Source of the DNA: Anaerolineae bacterium
Lineage (GTDB): Bacteria > Chloroflexota > Anaerolineae > Aggregatilineales > Phototrophicaceae
Length of the DNA stretch: 64,000 bases
NCBI GenBank assembly: GCA_022842885.1
Contig: JALHOR010000003.1
Location: 50,078 to 114,077, forward strand
Direction of reading: 5' to 3'
In this document: positions 33,748 through 43,048 of the stretch, one piece after another
How the letters are laid out: every line of letters starts with the position of its first letter
How positions within the stretch are numbered: position 1 is the first letter of the stretch
The notes under the pieces: model-generated
What the model was told of the DNA's origin: nothing
Seen by the model: the letters and a program-made list of their open reading frames with translations, nothing else
Database searches by the model: none
Translations under genes and position numbers: made by a program

Positions 33748-34992
33748 ATGAGCGATATTGTTGTTGGGTTGGATATTGGTACGCATAAAATTTGTACCAT
33801 TGTGGGCGAAGTACGTCCCCAAGATATTTTTGTCATTGGCATGGGGATTGAGCCGAGCCGGGGTATGAAAAAAGGCGTGGTGAACGACGTTCAGGCGCTC
33901 ACTGCGGCTATATCAGCGTCTGCCCACAAAGCCGAAAAAACCAGTGGGTATCAGATTCGGCGAGCATTTGTGAGTGTTGCCGGAGCGCATATTTCATCCT
34001 TAACCAGCCGCGGCATGGTAGGCATTACCGGGTCGCGCAGCGTGCGTGAAGATGACCTCGAAAAAGCGATGGAAAATGCCCGTGCTATTGCGATTCCGCA
34101 TAACCGCGAAGTGCTGCATGTTGTGCCGCGCACTTATACGCTGGATGGTCAAGAAGGGGTGCGAAATCCAATAGGGATGCACTGCTTCCGGTTAGAAGTG
34201 GATGCCCATATTATCACCGCCTCCACCACCAGTTTAGCCAATCTGGAACAAGCCACCGAAGCGGCGGGTATCTTCGTTGACCGTTTCATCCTCAATCCAT
34301 TGGCGGCGGGCGATGCTATCCTCACTGAACAAGAGCGCGAGATGGGGGTGGTCATCATTGATATTGGGGGCGGCACAACCGATATTGCGATTTTTGTGAA
34401 TGATACCGTGTGGCATTCGGCAGTGATTGCCATTGGTGGCGACCATATCACTCACGACATCACCTATTGGATGCATGTGCCGTTTGAACTGGCAGAAGTT
34501 GTCAAAATTCAACATGGTCATGCCAGTGTCAAAAATGTGAATCCGCTGGAAACCTTTATGGTGGAACCGTTTGGTGATGGCTTGCCGCAAGAGATTCATC
34601 GCAAAGATTTGGCGATGGTCGTCGAAGCCCGCGCTGAAGAAATTTTTGAATATGTCCAGAAAGAAATGAAACGGTCTGGGTATGATGGGTTGCTGCGTGC
34701 CGGGGTGGTTATTACCGGGGGCAGTTCGCAATTGGTCGGCATACAAGACGCGGCGGCGCGAGTATTAGGCTGTCCGGTGCGTCTAGCAAAACCAGAAAAA
34801 TTGACCGGGATGGCAGAGACACTCAAAAATCCATCCTATAGTACCAGTGTGGGATTATTGCGTTTAGGCTTAAATTTGGATTCAGTCGCAGAAACAGCGA
34901 ATGGCAACGGCTCGAATATGCCTACCGCTGGCATTGGGGCGCTGCTAGGTAGCTTTTTTAAGCGATTTTTGCCCGATGATGGCGATAAATAA
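33748..34992 (+). CDS. ftsA: Cell division actin-like protein
   Basis: 414 residues. Actin-family ATPase that tethers FtsZ to the membrane. Motifs: VVGLDIGTHKICTIVGEV (phosphate 1), the SHS2 subdomain around residues 80-160, VVIIDIGGGTTDIAIF (phosphate 2) and GVVITGGSSQLVGI (adenosine). The C-terminus LGSFFKRFLPD would form the membrane-targeting amphipathic helix. The 87-base spacer upstream contains a TAAAAT box but no convincing -35. Confidence 0.95.
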   Translation: MSDIVVGLDIGTHKICTIVGEVRPQDIFVIGMGIEPSRGMKKGVVNDVQALTAAISASAHKAEKTSGYQIRRAFVSVAGAHISSLTSRGMVGITGSRSVREDDLEKAMENARAIAIPHNREVLHVVPRTYTLDGQEGVRNPIGMHCFRLEVDAHIITASTTSLANLEQATEAAGIFVDRFILNPLAAGDAILTEQEREMGVVIIDIGGGTTDIAIFVNDTVWHSAVIAIGGDHITHDITYWMHVPFELAEVVKIQHGHASVKNVNPLETFMVEPFGDGLPQEIHRKDLAMVVEARAEEIFEYVQKEMKRSGYDGLLRAGVVITGGSSQLVGIQDAAARVLGCPVRLAKPEKLTGMAETLKNPSYSTSVGLLRLGLNLDSVAETANGNGSNMPTAGIGALLGSFFKRFLPDDGDK

Positions 34993-35046
34993 ACTTGCTA
35001 TCAGTGGACAGCAGCATTTGTTTCAGGTTATATTCTTGCAAGATGC

Positions 35047-35074
35047 TTGCCGACTTATAACTTCTGTGTACAAT
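35047..35074 (+). promoter_or_regulatory. Promoter candidate of ftsZ
   Basis: TTGCCG, 16 bases, TACAAT, about 65 bases upstream of the ftsZ ATG in the 148-base spacer after ftsA. It would allow ftsZ to be made at a higher level than ftsQ/ftsA. Confidence 0.5.
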
Positions 35075-35140
35075 CAACAGTCAGAGTCAGCGTTGCATTG
35101 CCGACATACTCCGGCGGCATAACGACAGAGGAAAACATTT

Positions 35141-36448
35141 ATGGATGGATTAGATTTAACCACAGGCGAAAATTTTGCCCAGATTAAGGTCGTCGGGGTC
35201 GGCGGCGGCGGTGGCAATGCCGTCAACCGAATGATTAATGAGGGTCTGGGGGGTGTTGAGTTTATTACAATTAACACTGATAACCAGGCATTGATGCTTT
35301 CCAAAGCCAAAACGCGCGTGCGAATCGGTGAAAAACTGACGCGCGGTTTAGGTGCGGGTGGCAACCCAGAAATTGGGCGCAAAGCCGCCGAAGAAAGTTC
35401 CGATGAATTGTACGAAGTGCTGCGCGGTGCTGACATGGTGTTTATCGCCGGTGGCATGGGCGGCGGCACGGGTACAGGGGCGGCTCCGGTGGTGGCGCAA
35501 ATTGCGAAAGAACTCGGCGCATTGACGATTGGCGTGGTCACACGTCCATTCACGTTTGAAGGCGCTCGCCGTTCCCAAATTGCCCAAGCCGGGATTGAAA
35601 CGCTCAAATCCCAAGTAGATACGCTCATTGTTATTCCCAATGACCGCTTGCTGCAAATCGCTGATAAACGCTCGACATTGCAACAGGCATTTTCTTTGGC
35701 TGATGATGTGCTGCGGCAAGGTATTCAGGGTATCTCGGAACTTATTACAGTTCCGGCGCTCATTAACCTAGACTTCGCCGATGTTCGCACCATCATGTCT
35801 GAAGGTGGCGCAGCGTTGATGGCAGTGGGGCGGGCTGTTGGGGATGACCGCGCTCGTAAAGCGGCAGAAATGGCGATTACCAGTGGCTTGCTGGATGTCA
35901 CGATTGATGGCGCACGCGGCATCTTGTTTAACATCACGGGCGGCAATGATATGACGCTGTTTGAAATCAACGAAGCGGCTGCCATTATCAAAGACAGCGC
36001 CCATCCCGAAGTGAACCTTATCTTTGGCGCTCAGATTGACGATAACATGGGCGATGAAATCCGCATCACGGTGATTGCGACGGGGTTTGAGCAAGGACGC
36101 GCAGAACGGCGTATCAAAAATGAAGCGCCACAGCCTCAGCAGTCTTTCCGTCCGCAACAACCCGTAGAACGCACTGCGCCGGGTCCAATCAGCCATCAAA
36201 CGCCACCCACGACCACGCGCCAACAACCTGTGCCGAATGTGCCAACCCCGCCGCGCAGCTATGATGAACCGTCAGATGTGCCACCCGCTTATCCGCCGCA
36301 GCGTCAACAGCAACCAGCGCGTCCGGCAACCCCGCCCACGCAACCAGCGACACCCCCGCCGCCTCCCACGCAGCCAGAACAACCGCGGGTTTATGACGAA
36401 AGCAATACCGATATTCCAGCATTCTTGCGGCGGCGCACTGGTAAATAA
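35141..36448 (+). CDS. ftsZ: Cell division tubulin-like GTPase
   Basis: 435 residues. Forms the division ring. The GTP-binding signature GGGTGTG is at 107-113; [13 protein letters not shown] at the N-terminus, the T7 loop region [11 protein letters not shown] and the C-terminal GTPase-activating domain (to about 310) are all typical. A Pro/Gln-rich linker of about 105 residues follows, ending in the conserved tail DIPAFLRRR that binds FtsA and other partners. AGGAAAAC precedes the ATG. Confidence 0.98.
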   Translation: MDGLDLTTGENFAQIKVVGVGGGGGNAVNRMINEGLGGVEFITINTDNQALMLSKAKTRVRIGEKLTRGLGAGGNPEIGRKAAEESSDELYEVLRGADMVFIAGGMGGGTGTGAAPVVAQIAKELGALTIGVVTRPFTFEGARRSQIAQAGIETLKSQVDTLIVIPNDRLLQIADKRSTLQQAFSLADDVLRQGIQGISELITVPALINLDFADVRTIMSEGGAALMAVGRAVGDDRARKAAEMAITSGLLDVTIDGARGILFNITGGNDMTLFEINEAAAIIKDSAHPEVNLIFGAQIDDNMGDEIRITVIATGFEQGRAERRIKNEAPQPQQSFRPQQPVERTAPGPISHQTPPTTTRQQPVPNVPTPPRSYDEPSDVPPAYPPQRQQQPARPATPPTQPATPPPPPTQPEQPRVYDESNTDIPAFLRRRTGK

Positions 36449-36471
36449 TTTGTAACATTTCACAAATCTAC

Positions 36472-36494
36472 TGGGGCAGTTCACACCTGCCCCA
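36472..36494 (+). terminator. Hairpin after ftsZ
   Basis: TGGGGCAG, seven-base loop, CTGCCCCA: a perfect 8-bp stem 24 bases after the ftsZ stop. A T-rich stretch (TTTTAGTTTGTTTTTTG) begins some 18 bases later, so termination efficiency is uncertain. Confidence 0.6.
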
Positions 36495-36817
36495 ATACAG
36501 CTATTGCCCTATTTTAGTTTGTTTTTTGTCACAAATCCCAACATTTCGATAAGTTTCTAACCGAAATGAAGCGATTTTTTAGTGGACAGATGTTCCGACC
36601 CATGTTATGATTTTAAACACCTCTTAAAATACCTAGAGGAAAATATAGATGGCACATTTCTGGCGATAAAAACCCCGCCATAAATCAACATCTATCATCC
36701 ATAATTTTGTACAACCTAGTAAATATGTTGTGATTTTTGCTTTTAAGAAAATCACGATAGTTTTATGTTCCCTTTTTCCAGTCCAGTTTACTTATCGTGA
36801 GTAGGAGAGACCCTGTT
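36495..36817 (+). promoter_or_regulatory. Long leader region of the ribonucleotide reductase gene
   Basis: This 323-base AT-rich stretch holds no gene. It contains three inverted repeats: CATTTCG/CGAAATG (36542-36569 area), ACAAC/GTTGT (36711-36731) and GTGATTTT/AAAATCAC (36730-36755). A TAGAGGAAAATATAG before ATGGCACATTTCTGGCGATAA could translate a six-residue leader peptide. I could not find the conserved B12 box of a cobalamin riboswitch or a clear NrdR box. Regulation by one of the inverted repeats is possible. Confidence 0.35.
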
Positions 36818-39800
36818 ATGACTCAACCCCAAAAACAACGCAATGCCCTGCATGACTTGGGTTATAAAATTTTTCTGGATCGCTATGCTCTTAAAGATAT
36901 GACCCGCGCCACGCTGGCAGTTGGCGATACGGTGATTGTGGTGGTGAACTCGGCAACGGGACAGCGCGAAGTGGGCAAGGTAACGGCGTTAAATTTGCCA
37001 CAGGTAACAATTGAACTCAATGATGGCGAAGTTGTCACCCGTGATATTGAACATGTGGACAAACCTATCGAGACTGACCCGGCGCAAATGATGGATCGCG
37101 TGGCGGCGGGCATTGCCGGCATCGAAATAGATGCGGCATTACAAGCCGAATGGACAGAAAAATTTCGGTGGTTATTGGATGATTGGAAATTTGTGCCGGG
37201 CGGACGCATTTTAACAGCGGCTGGAACAGATCAGGAATTATCGTATTACAATTGTATGCCCCCTGACCAAGAGGTTTTAACGATTGATGGATATAAACCG
37301 ATTGCGGATGTGCGCGTCGGAGATTTAGTTGTCACCCATAAGAATCGTTTACGCTCTGTCTTGCATAAATTTGAGCGCGAAACAGATGAACAGATTTATG
37401 TGATGAAACCGCGCAAAGTTGGCTACGATGCATTGCGGGTGACGGGCGCGCATAAAATTTTTGTTATTCGTTCCGAGTGGTTGAATACCCATCGCTCGCG
37501 TGATGGATTGCGTTTACGCCATCAACCAGAGTGGATTCCCGCAAAAGATGTTCGCAAAGGGGATTATGTTGCGATTGCCCATGATGGTGAAGTTTGCCCT
37601 GTTGAAACAATATACATCCCAGATTATGTGCCAGATTACAATACAGAAAATGGTTTGATGTTTAAGCCGATGATTATGGGCAATCGTGGCTTTACCGATC
37701 ATGGGACACATTATTCGATTAAATCCACACTAACGGTTGATAAAGACCTGTGTTATCTCTTTGGACGCTGGTTAGGTGATGGTTGTATTACGCACCGGAC
37801 TGGTACTGATATTCCATCGGGCATCAAAATTGTCTTTGCGCTAGATGAACTCGAACAAGCCGAAGATATTGCCCGTATTGTGGAAGAAAAATTTGGTTTG
37901 GCTGCCGCTATCAAACTAAGTAGCACTCAACGCTGGTACGATTTGTGGGTAAATTCCTTACCAGTCGGGCAATTCTTTAAGGCATTATTGGGGTGTTACA
38001 GCCACAGCAAACGCATTCCAACGAATTTGATGCACCTCCCAAATGATTTGACGTTTGAATTGCTGCGGGGGTTATTTACCTCTGATGGTTATATTTCCGA
38101 TAACTATGTGGGTATTTTGCTGGCAAATCGTACCCTGACGATTCAAATTCATCAATTGCTGCTGCGATTAGGCTATTTCTTCTCGATTTTTGAAAATACT
38201 CATCGTAACGGAAAAACTCCCTCATATCGTGTCAGTGCTGTGGTCAGCGAAGCCGGTGATGTATATGAACAATTCTTCGGGGTTGTGCCGCCGAAACGCC
38301 AATTTAGTTCAGGCATTCATTTGGATTATGACAACCTCAAATGGGTGCGGATAGACAGTATCGAAACTGAAGATTATTCCGGCATTGTGATGGATATTGA
38401 GGTTGAAGAAGACCATTCGTTTGTGTCGGCAGGTGTGGTGGTTTCAAATTGTTACGTGTTAAAACTCCCGCACGATTCACGCGGCGGTATCTTAGAAACC
38501 CTGCGACAAATGACCGAAATTATGTCGCGGGGTGGCGGCGTGGGGATTACGCTTTCCAGCTTGCGTCCGCGCCATGCCTATGTCAAAGGCGTGAATGGAC
38601 GTTCCAGCGGTGCAGTTTCATGGGGTGCGCTGTATAGCTTCGTCACTGGGCTAATTGAGCAAGGGGGGTGTTTTAGTGCCAATACCCGTATCCTCACCGA
38701 TAAAGGGCTGATTCCTGCCGCTGAATTAGCTGATCGTATGGATGCAGGCGAAACTTTTTCAGCGCATACGCATCGTGGTTTGCGTCCTATCACCACTCGT
38801 TTTCGCAATGGCGTTAAACCGCTATATGAAGTCGAAACGGCACGCGGGTATCGTGTCCAAATTACTGAAGACCATAAAGTGGCGGTGTTGATGGATGGCA
38901 AGATAACCACTATGCCGCTGAAATACCTGCAAGAAGGTGATGAAATTTTGTTGTTGTTGGGTCAGGGTGTTGAGGGTAATTATGTTCCTCTAAAGCCGTT
39001 GAACTATGAACGCTCTATCATGAGTACCCGTCTCAATACCGATGTTCAACTACCGTCTGAATTGAATGAAGATTTGGCATATTTCTTGGGCTATGCCTAT
39101 GCCGATGGGTATGTTCAAGTCGGTAAAAAAGTGACATGGCAAGCACCAAAAGCTCTTAAACTGGCAACCGCTGATTCGCATCCAAAAATTCGGGAAAGAT
39201 TGCTCAACCTCGTTCAAACCTTATTTGGTATTCAGCCCACAGTTGAGTCTGGGGATGGGGCGTGCCAAAGTATTGTTGTTTATTCGCGTATGGTGATTGA
39301 ATGGCTCATCGAAAATCAACTGCTTAAACCTAAAGCGGCAGATGTGCGCGTGCCAGAAGCGATTTTCCGTTCTCCATCATCCGTAATGGGTGCATTCATC
39401 GCGGGCTATTTTGATGCCGATGGGTGCAATCGCGGTAAAAAAGGTGGTTTTGGGATTGATAGTATTAGCCGCGATATGCTAGGCGATTTGCAGCAGTTAT
39501 TGAGCATGAATGGCATTGTCTCGCATATTGTGCGGCAAGAACGCTCTGGCAATTGGCAGGATATTTATCGCTTGTGTGTAACAGGCAACAGCTTTAAAGA
39601 GCGTTTTATGCAGTTCGTAAACGCGGAAAAAGTGATAGATGCTGTGCCGGGCAAACGCGATATGTATCACACCTACCCAGCAACCGTTTGGACACAGTTG
39701 GGGGCGCGTAGCAAATATCGCCAGCGGATTTATGATGGTGTTTCCGAACGCATTTCTTATAACCAGTTGACCAAAATCCAAACACGCCTTATCGAAGATG

Positions 39801-42800
39801 AGCAGGTAGATTTTGCCGAAAAAATGCAGGATGTGCTGAATGTGCTGCCGGATACGATTGCTACTATTCGTCCGTTAGACGCTGCCGAAGTGTTTGATTT
39901 TGAAGTTGATGATGTGCATTTGTTGAGTGGTGCAGGCATTTACACCAGTAATTCCCGGCGCGGCGCATTGATGCTGCTCTTGGCAGATTGGCATCCTGAT
40001 GTGTTCGACTTTATTACTAGCAAGCGCAAAGCCGGGCAAATCACCAATGCCAATATCAGCGTGGCAATCTCCGATGAATTTATGAAAGTGCTGCGCGAAG
40101 ATGGCGACTGGCAATTGAAATTCCCCGATACTTCTGACCCCGATTACGACAACTTATGGGATGGGGATATTCAGGCGTGGGAAGCTGCCGGACGCAAAGT
40201 GATTGTGTATCGCACGATAAAAGCCCGTGAATTGTGGCACGCTATCATCGAAAGTGCGTGGGCAAGTGCTGAACCGGGATTGTTATTCCTAGACCGCTAT
40301 AACAAGATGGCGAATTCATGGTATTTTGCGCCACTGGTGGGGGTGAATCCGTGCGTGACGGGGGATACTCGCATTTATACCAATCAAGGCATGGTCAAAG
40401 CAGTTGATTTGTTTAACGATGAAACGGATATAGAAGCTGTCATTGATGGGCGTTTTGGGCTAGAACATGCTACAACACCCTCAACACGAGTGTTTATGAC
40501 CGGAACAAAACCTGTTTATCGATTGCAAACCAAAGAAGGCTACTTTTTGCGTGCCACTTCTGACCATCGAATTATGACCCCGCGTGGTTGGGTTGAACTC
40601 CAAGATTTGAATCCCGGTGACAAAATTCATATTTTAAATCGTAAAGGTGGATTCGGTCAGGAGGGGTCACTTGAATTAGGGCGTGTTCTGGGCTGGTTGA
40701 CGGGTGATGGGCATTTTAATGCATCTCAGGGAGCAATCTTATCATTTTTCGGAGACGAGAAAGAAACCCTTGCGCCTATTTTTGCTGAATATGTCAATCA
40801 ACTTGTCGAGGCGGAAACAATTCCGAATCGTGCTTATACGATTTCGCCCGTAGCGATTGCAGGACGTGATGAAACACGCATCAGTTCAACCCGCTTAATG
40901 CGAATTGCTGAACAATACGGTGTTGTTGCCAACAAACTCTGCGTTCCCGAAGTTGTATTTCAGGGTGCTGAGGAAATGCAGCAGGGCTATTTACAGGCTT
41001 TATTTACTGCTGATGGTAGTTTTCAGGATGGTGGTGAAAAGGGCGGCAGTATTCGCCTTGCATCAAGCTATATTCCTTTGCTAGAAGGGGTACAAATGCT
41101 CCTTTCTAATTTTGGCATATCATCGCGCATTTATCGTAACAGACGCCATGCTCAGTATCGGGATATGCCAGATGGCAAAGGTGGCTTGAAATCGTATTGG
41201 TGCGAAGCACAGCACGATTTGACCATTACAAAAGGGAATATGACAGTTTTTTCGGCAGCAATCGGTTTTATCTTGCCGCGTAAACAACATGCTTTAAGCG
41301 AATATTTGAGTCGTGGCAAACGGGGCGTCTATCGAGAAAACTTTATTGCTACTGTCGAATCAATTACTCAAGACGGCATTGAAGATGTTTTTGACATCAC
41401 AGAACCAATTACTCACTCTATGATTACAAACGGAGTAGTAGTTCACCAATGTGGGGAACAGTCACTTCCGGGTAACGGAGTTTGTAATCTCGGCGCTATC
41501 AATCTGGCGAAATTCTATGATGAAATCGCTGGCGATGTGGCATGGGATGATTTAGACCGTGCCGTAGAGTATGCGGTACGCTTCTTGGATAATGTTGTGG
41601 ATGCCAATCCCTATTTCCGCGAGGAAAACAAAAAGCAACAGCTTGGGGAACGGCGCGTGGGGCTTGGCACGATGGGCATTGCCGAACTCATGATTTACTG
41701 CCAAGTGCGCTACGGTAGCCCGGAATCCGAAGCATTCATTGATAAACTCTACAGCCGGATTGCGCGAGTTGCGTATACGACTTCCAGCAAAATCGCTGCC
41801 GAAAAAGGCGCTTTCCCCATGTTTGAAGCCGAGAAGTTCTTGGAAAGCGGCTTCATGCAACAAATGCCAGAAGATATTCGCCAGCAAATCGCCCAGAATG
41901 GGATGCGGAATGTAACACTACTAACACAAGCACCAACTGGAACGACTGGAACAATGACTAATACATCAACAGGAATAGAGCCGTTTTTCTCATGGTTGTA
42001 CTATCGCAAAAGCCGTTTGGGGTTGCATGAGGAGCAAGTGCCGATTGTGCGCGAATGGCGTGATAAAAATCCCGGTGCAGATAAACTGCCGGATTTCTTC
42101 GTCACGGCGATGGATTTAAGCCCAGAAGAGCATGTGCGTGTACAAGCGGCGTTTCAACGGTGGATTGACAGTTCGATTTCAAAGACGAGCAACCTCCCGC
42201 ATCACTACACGGTTGAGCAGGTGGGGCAACTTTACGAGTATATGTATGATTTGGGCTGCAAAGGCGGCACGATTTACCGCGATGGCAGCCGCGACGAACA
42301 AATTTTGATGCTCAAAGGCGATGAACGCGCTGAAAAAGAAATGACCGACATCAAAGGCAAAAAAGACGCGGACAAGCCCGAAAAGAAAGACGATAAAATC
42401 GAACAAGTGGCGACACCGCATCGTGTGTATCCGCGTCCGGTAAAACTCAGTGGCACAACCGTCAGCTTTAAAACGCCCTTCGGCACATCGTATATCACCA
42501 TGAACAGCGATGAGCATGGCAACCCGTTTGAAGTGTTTATCGTGGTGGGCAAAGCAGGCAGCGATGTTCAAGCCGATGCCGAAGCGATGGGGCGCATGAT
42601 TTCGCTACAATTACGCACGACCGCACCCCATAACCGCCGTGAAATGCTCAAGTTGATTATTGACCAGTTGCAAAATATTGGCGGGGCGCGTCCGGTGGGC
42701 TTTGGTCCGAATCGGGTGTTATCGCTGCCGGATGCCGTAGCACAATCGCTGCAAATGCACTATTTCAATGGCAGTGAGCAGCCCCATCAGTTGAATCTGC

Positions 42801-42988
42801 CGCTGAATGGTGTTCCGGTGAATAGTATTCCAGTGGCACAGCCCAAAATTGAAGAGGTTGCGCCGCACGAACAGCATCACAATGGTATTGTTTCTGGCGC
42901 AGATATGTGTCCTGAATGCGGCACGATTTCGTTGGTGCGGGCGGAGGGCTGCCGCAAGTGCCTGACGTGCGATTATACGGAGTGCTAG
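36818..42988 (+). CDS. nrdJ: Adenosylcobalamin-dependent (class II) ribonucleotide reductase with three inteins
   Basis: Precursor of 2056 residues. The ATG at 36818 has AGGAGAGA upstream; an earlier in-frame GTG is less likely. Removing the three inteins (listed separately) leaves four exteins of 145, 73, 133 and 512 residues, 863 in total, normal for NrdJ. In spliced numbering the active site is intact: C146 (NCYVLKLP), N350, the thiyl-radical C352 and E354 in NPCGEQ, and C363 in GVCNLGAINL. PTGTTGTMTNTSTGIEP is the substrate-phosphate loop. The C-terminus has CPECG...CRKCLTC, the redox/zinc tail of this family. It makes deoxynucleotides independent of oxygen. Inteins 1 and 3 abut catalytic cysteines, so activity requires splicing. 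Confidence 0.97.
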   Translation: MTQPQKQRNALHDLGYKIFLDRYALKDMTRATLAVGDTVIVVVNSATGQREVGKVTALNLPQVTIELNDGEVVTRDIEHVDKPIETDPAQMMDRVAAGIAGIEIDAALQAEWTEKFRWLLDDWKFVPGGRILTAAGTDQELSYYNCMPPDQEVLTIDGYKPIADVRVGDLVVTHKNRLRSVLHKFERETDEQIYVMKPRKVGYDALRVTGAHKIFVIRSEWLNTHRSRDGLRLRHQPEWIPAKDVRKGDYVAIAHDGEVCPVETIYIPDYVPDYNTENGLMFKPMIMGNRGFTDHGTHYSIKSTLTVDKDLCYLFGRWLGDGCITHRTGTDIPSGIKIVFALDELEQAEDIARIVEEKFGLAAAIKLSSTQRWYDLWVNSLPVGQFFKALLGCYSHSKRIPTNLMHLPNDLTFELLRGLFTSDGYISDNYVGILLANRTLTIQIHQLLLRLGYFFSIFENTHRNGKTPSYRVSAVVSEAGDVYEQFFGVVPPKRQFSSGIHLDYDNLKWVRIDSIETEDYSGIVMDIEVEEDHSFVSAGVVVSNCYVLKLPHDSRGGILETLRQMTEIMSRGGGVGITLSSLRPRHAYVKGVNGRSSGAVSWGALYSFVTGLIEQGGCFSANTRILTDKGLIPAAELADRMDAGETFSAHTHRGLRPITTRFRNGVKPLYEVETARGYRVQITEDHKVAVLMDGKITTMPLKYLQEGDEILLLLGQGVEGNYVPLKPLNYERSIMSTRLNTDVQLPSELNEDLAYFLGYAYADGYVQVGKKVTWQAPKALKLATADSHPKIRERLLNLVQTLFGIQPTVESGDGACQSIVVYSRMVIEWLIENQLLKPKAADVRVPEAIFRSPSSVMGAFIAGYFDADGCNRGKKGGFGIDSISRDMLGDLQQLLSMNGIVSHIVRQERSGNWQDIYRLCVTGNSFKERFMQFVNAEKVIDAVPGKRDMYHTYPATVWTQLGARSKYRQRIYDGVSERISYNQLTKIQTRLIEDEQVDFAEKMQDVLNVLPDTIATIRPLDAAEVFDFEVDDVHLLSGAGIYTSNSRRGALMLLLADWHPDVFDFITSKRKAGQITNANISVAISDEFMKVLREDGDWQLKFPDTSDPDYDNLWDGDIQAWEAAGRKVIVYRTIKARELWHAIIESAWASAEPGLLFLDRYNKMANSWYFAPLVGVNPCVTGDTRIYTNQGMVKAVDLFNDETDIEAVIDGRFGLEHATTPSTRVFMTGTKPVYRLQTKEGYFLRATSDHRIMTPRGWVELQDLNPGDKIHILNRKGGFGQEGSLELGRVLGWLTGDGHFNASQGAILSFFGDEKETLAPIFAEYVNQLVEAETIPNRAYTISPVAIAGRDETRISSTRLMRIAEQYGVVANKLCVPEVVFQGAEEMQQGYLQALFTADGSFQDGGEKGGSIRLASSYIPLLEGVQMLLSNFGISSRIYRNRRHAQYRDMPDGKGGLKSYWCEAQHDLTITKGNMTVFSAAIGFILPRKQHALSEYLSRGKRGVYRENFIATVESITQDGIEDVFDITEPITHSMITNGVVVHQCGEQSLPGNGVCNLGAINLAKFYDEIAGDVAWDDLDRAVEYAVRFLDNVVDANPYFREENKKQQLGERRVGLGTMGIAELMIYCQVRYGSPESEAFIDKLYSRIARVAYTTSSKIAAEKGAFPMFEAEKFLESGFMQQMPEDIRQQIAQNGMRNVTLLTQAPTGTTGTMTNTSTGIEPFFSWLYYRKSRLGLHEEQVPIVREWRDKNPGADKLPDFFVTAMDLSPEEHVRVQAAFQRWIDSSISKTSNLPHHYTVEQVGQLYEYMYDLGCKGGTIYRDGSRDEQILMLKGDERAEKEMTDIKGKKDADKPEKKDDKIEQVATPHRVYPRPVKLSGTTVSFKTPFGTSYITMNSDEHGNPFEVFIVVGKAGSDVQADAEAMGRMISLQLRTTAPHNRREMLKLIIDQLQNIGGARPVGFGPNRVLSLPDAVAQSLQMHYFNGSEQPHQLNLPLNGVPVNSIPVAQPKIEEVAPHEQHHNGIVSGADMCPECGTISLVRAEGCRKCLTCDYTEC
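37253..38449 (+). mobile_element. Intein 1 of NrdJ (LAGLIDADG type)
   Basis: 399 residues in frame. It begins with Cys (CMPPDQEVLTIDGYKPI) directly after YYN and ends VVVSN before the extein Cys of CYVLKLP. Block B is VTGAHKIFV; block F is MDIEVEEDHSFV. The homing endonuclease shows two LAGLIDADG helices, LFGRWLGDG and LRGLFTSDG. The penultimate residue is Ser rather than the usual His. It interrupts the codon before the redox-active cysteine of the enzyme. Confidence 0.95.
38669..39952 (+). mobile_element. Intein 2 of NrdJ (LAGLIDADG type)
   Basis: 428 residues. It begins CFSANTRILTDKGLIPA after LIEQGG and ends GIYTSN before Ser of SRRGALM. Splicing restores EQGGSRRGALM, a conserved reductase stretch. 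Block B is VQITEDHKVAV, block F VFDFEVDDVHLL. Endonuclease helices are FLGYAYADG and IAGYFDADG. The +1 nucleophile is Ser, unlike the Cys at the other two sites, and the penultimate residue is Ser. Confidence 0.95.
40352..41449 (+). mobile_element. Intein 3 of NrdJ (LAGLIDADG type, C-terminal Gln)
   Basis: 366 residues. It begins CVTGDTRIYTNQGMVKA after GVNP and ends GVVVHQ before Cys of CGEQSLPGNGVC, so it sits exactly at the thiyl-radical cysteine. Block B is LRATSDHRIMT, block F VFDITEPITHSM. Endonuclease helices are VLGWLTGDG and LQALFTADG. The last residue is Gln instead of Asn, so the final cyclisation must use glutamine. Confidence 0.95.
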
Positions 42989-43017
42989 AAATCGCTTCTA
43001 AAACAACATAAATTCAA

Positions 43018-43048
43018 AACAGGTGAGTTGAATGGCTCGCCTGTTTTT
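43018..43048 (+). terminator. Terminator after nrdJ
   Basis: AACAGGTGAG, eight-base loop, CTCGCCTGTT (one G-T pair), followed by TTT ATTTATTTT. It touches the stop codon of the convergent DUF4058 gene. Confidence 0.85.

Noticed and set aside
36495..36817. Cobalamin riboswitch upstream of the B12-dependent reductase
   Set aside because: I could not find the conserved B12 box or the expected multi-stem layout.
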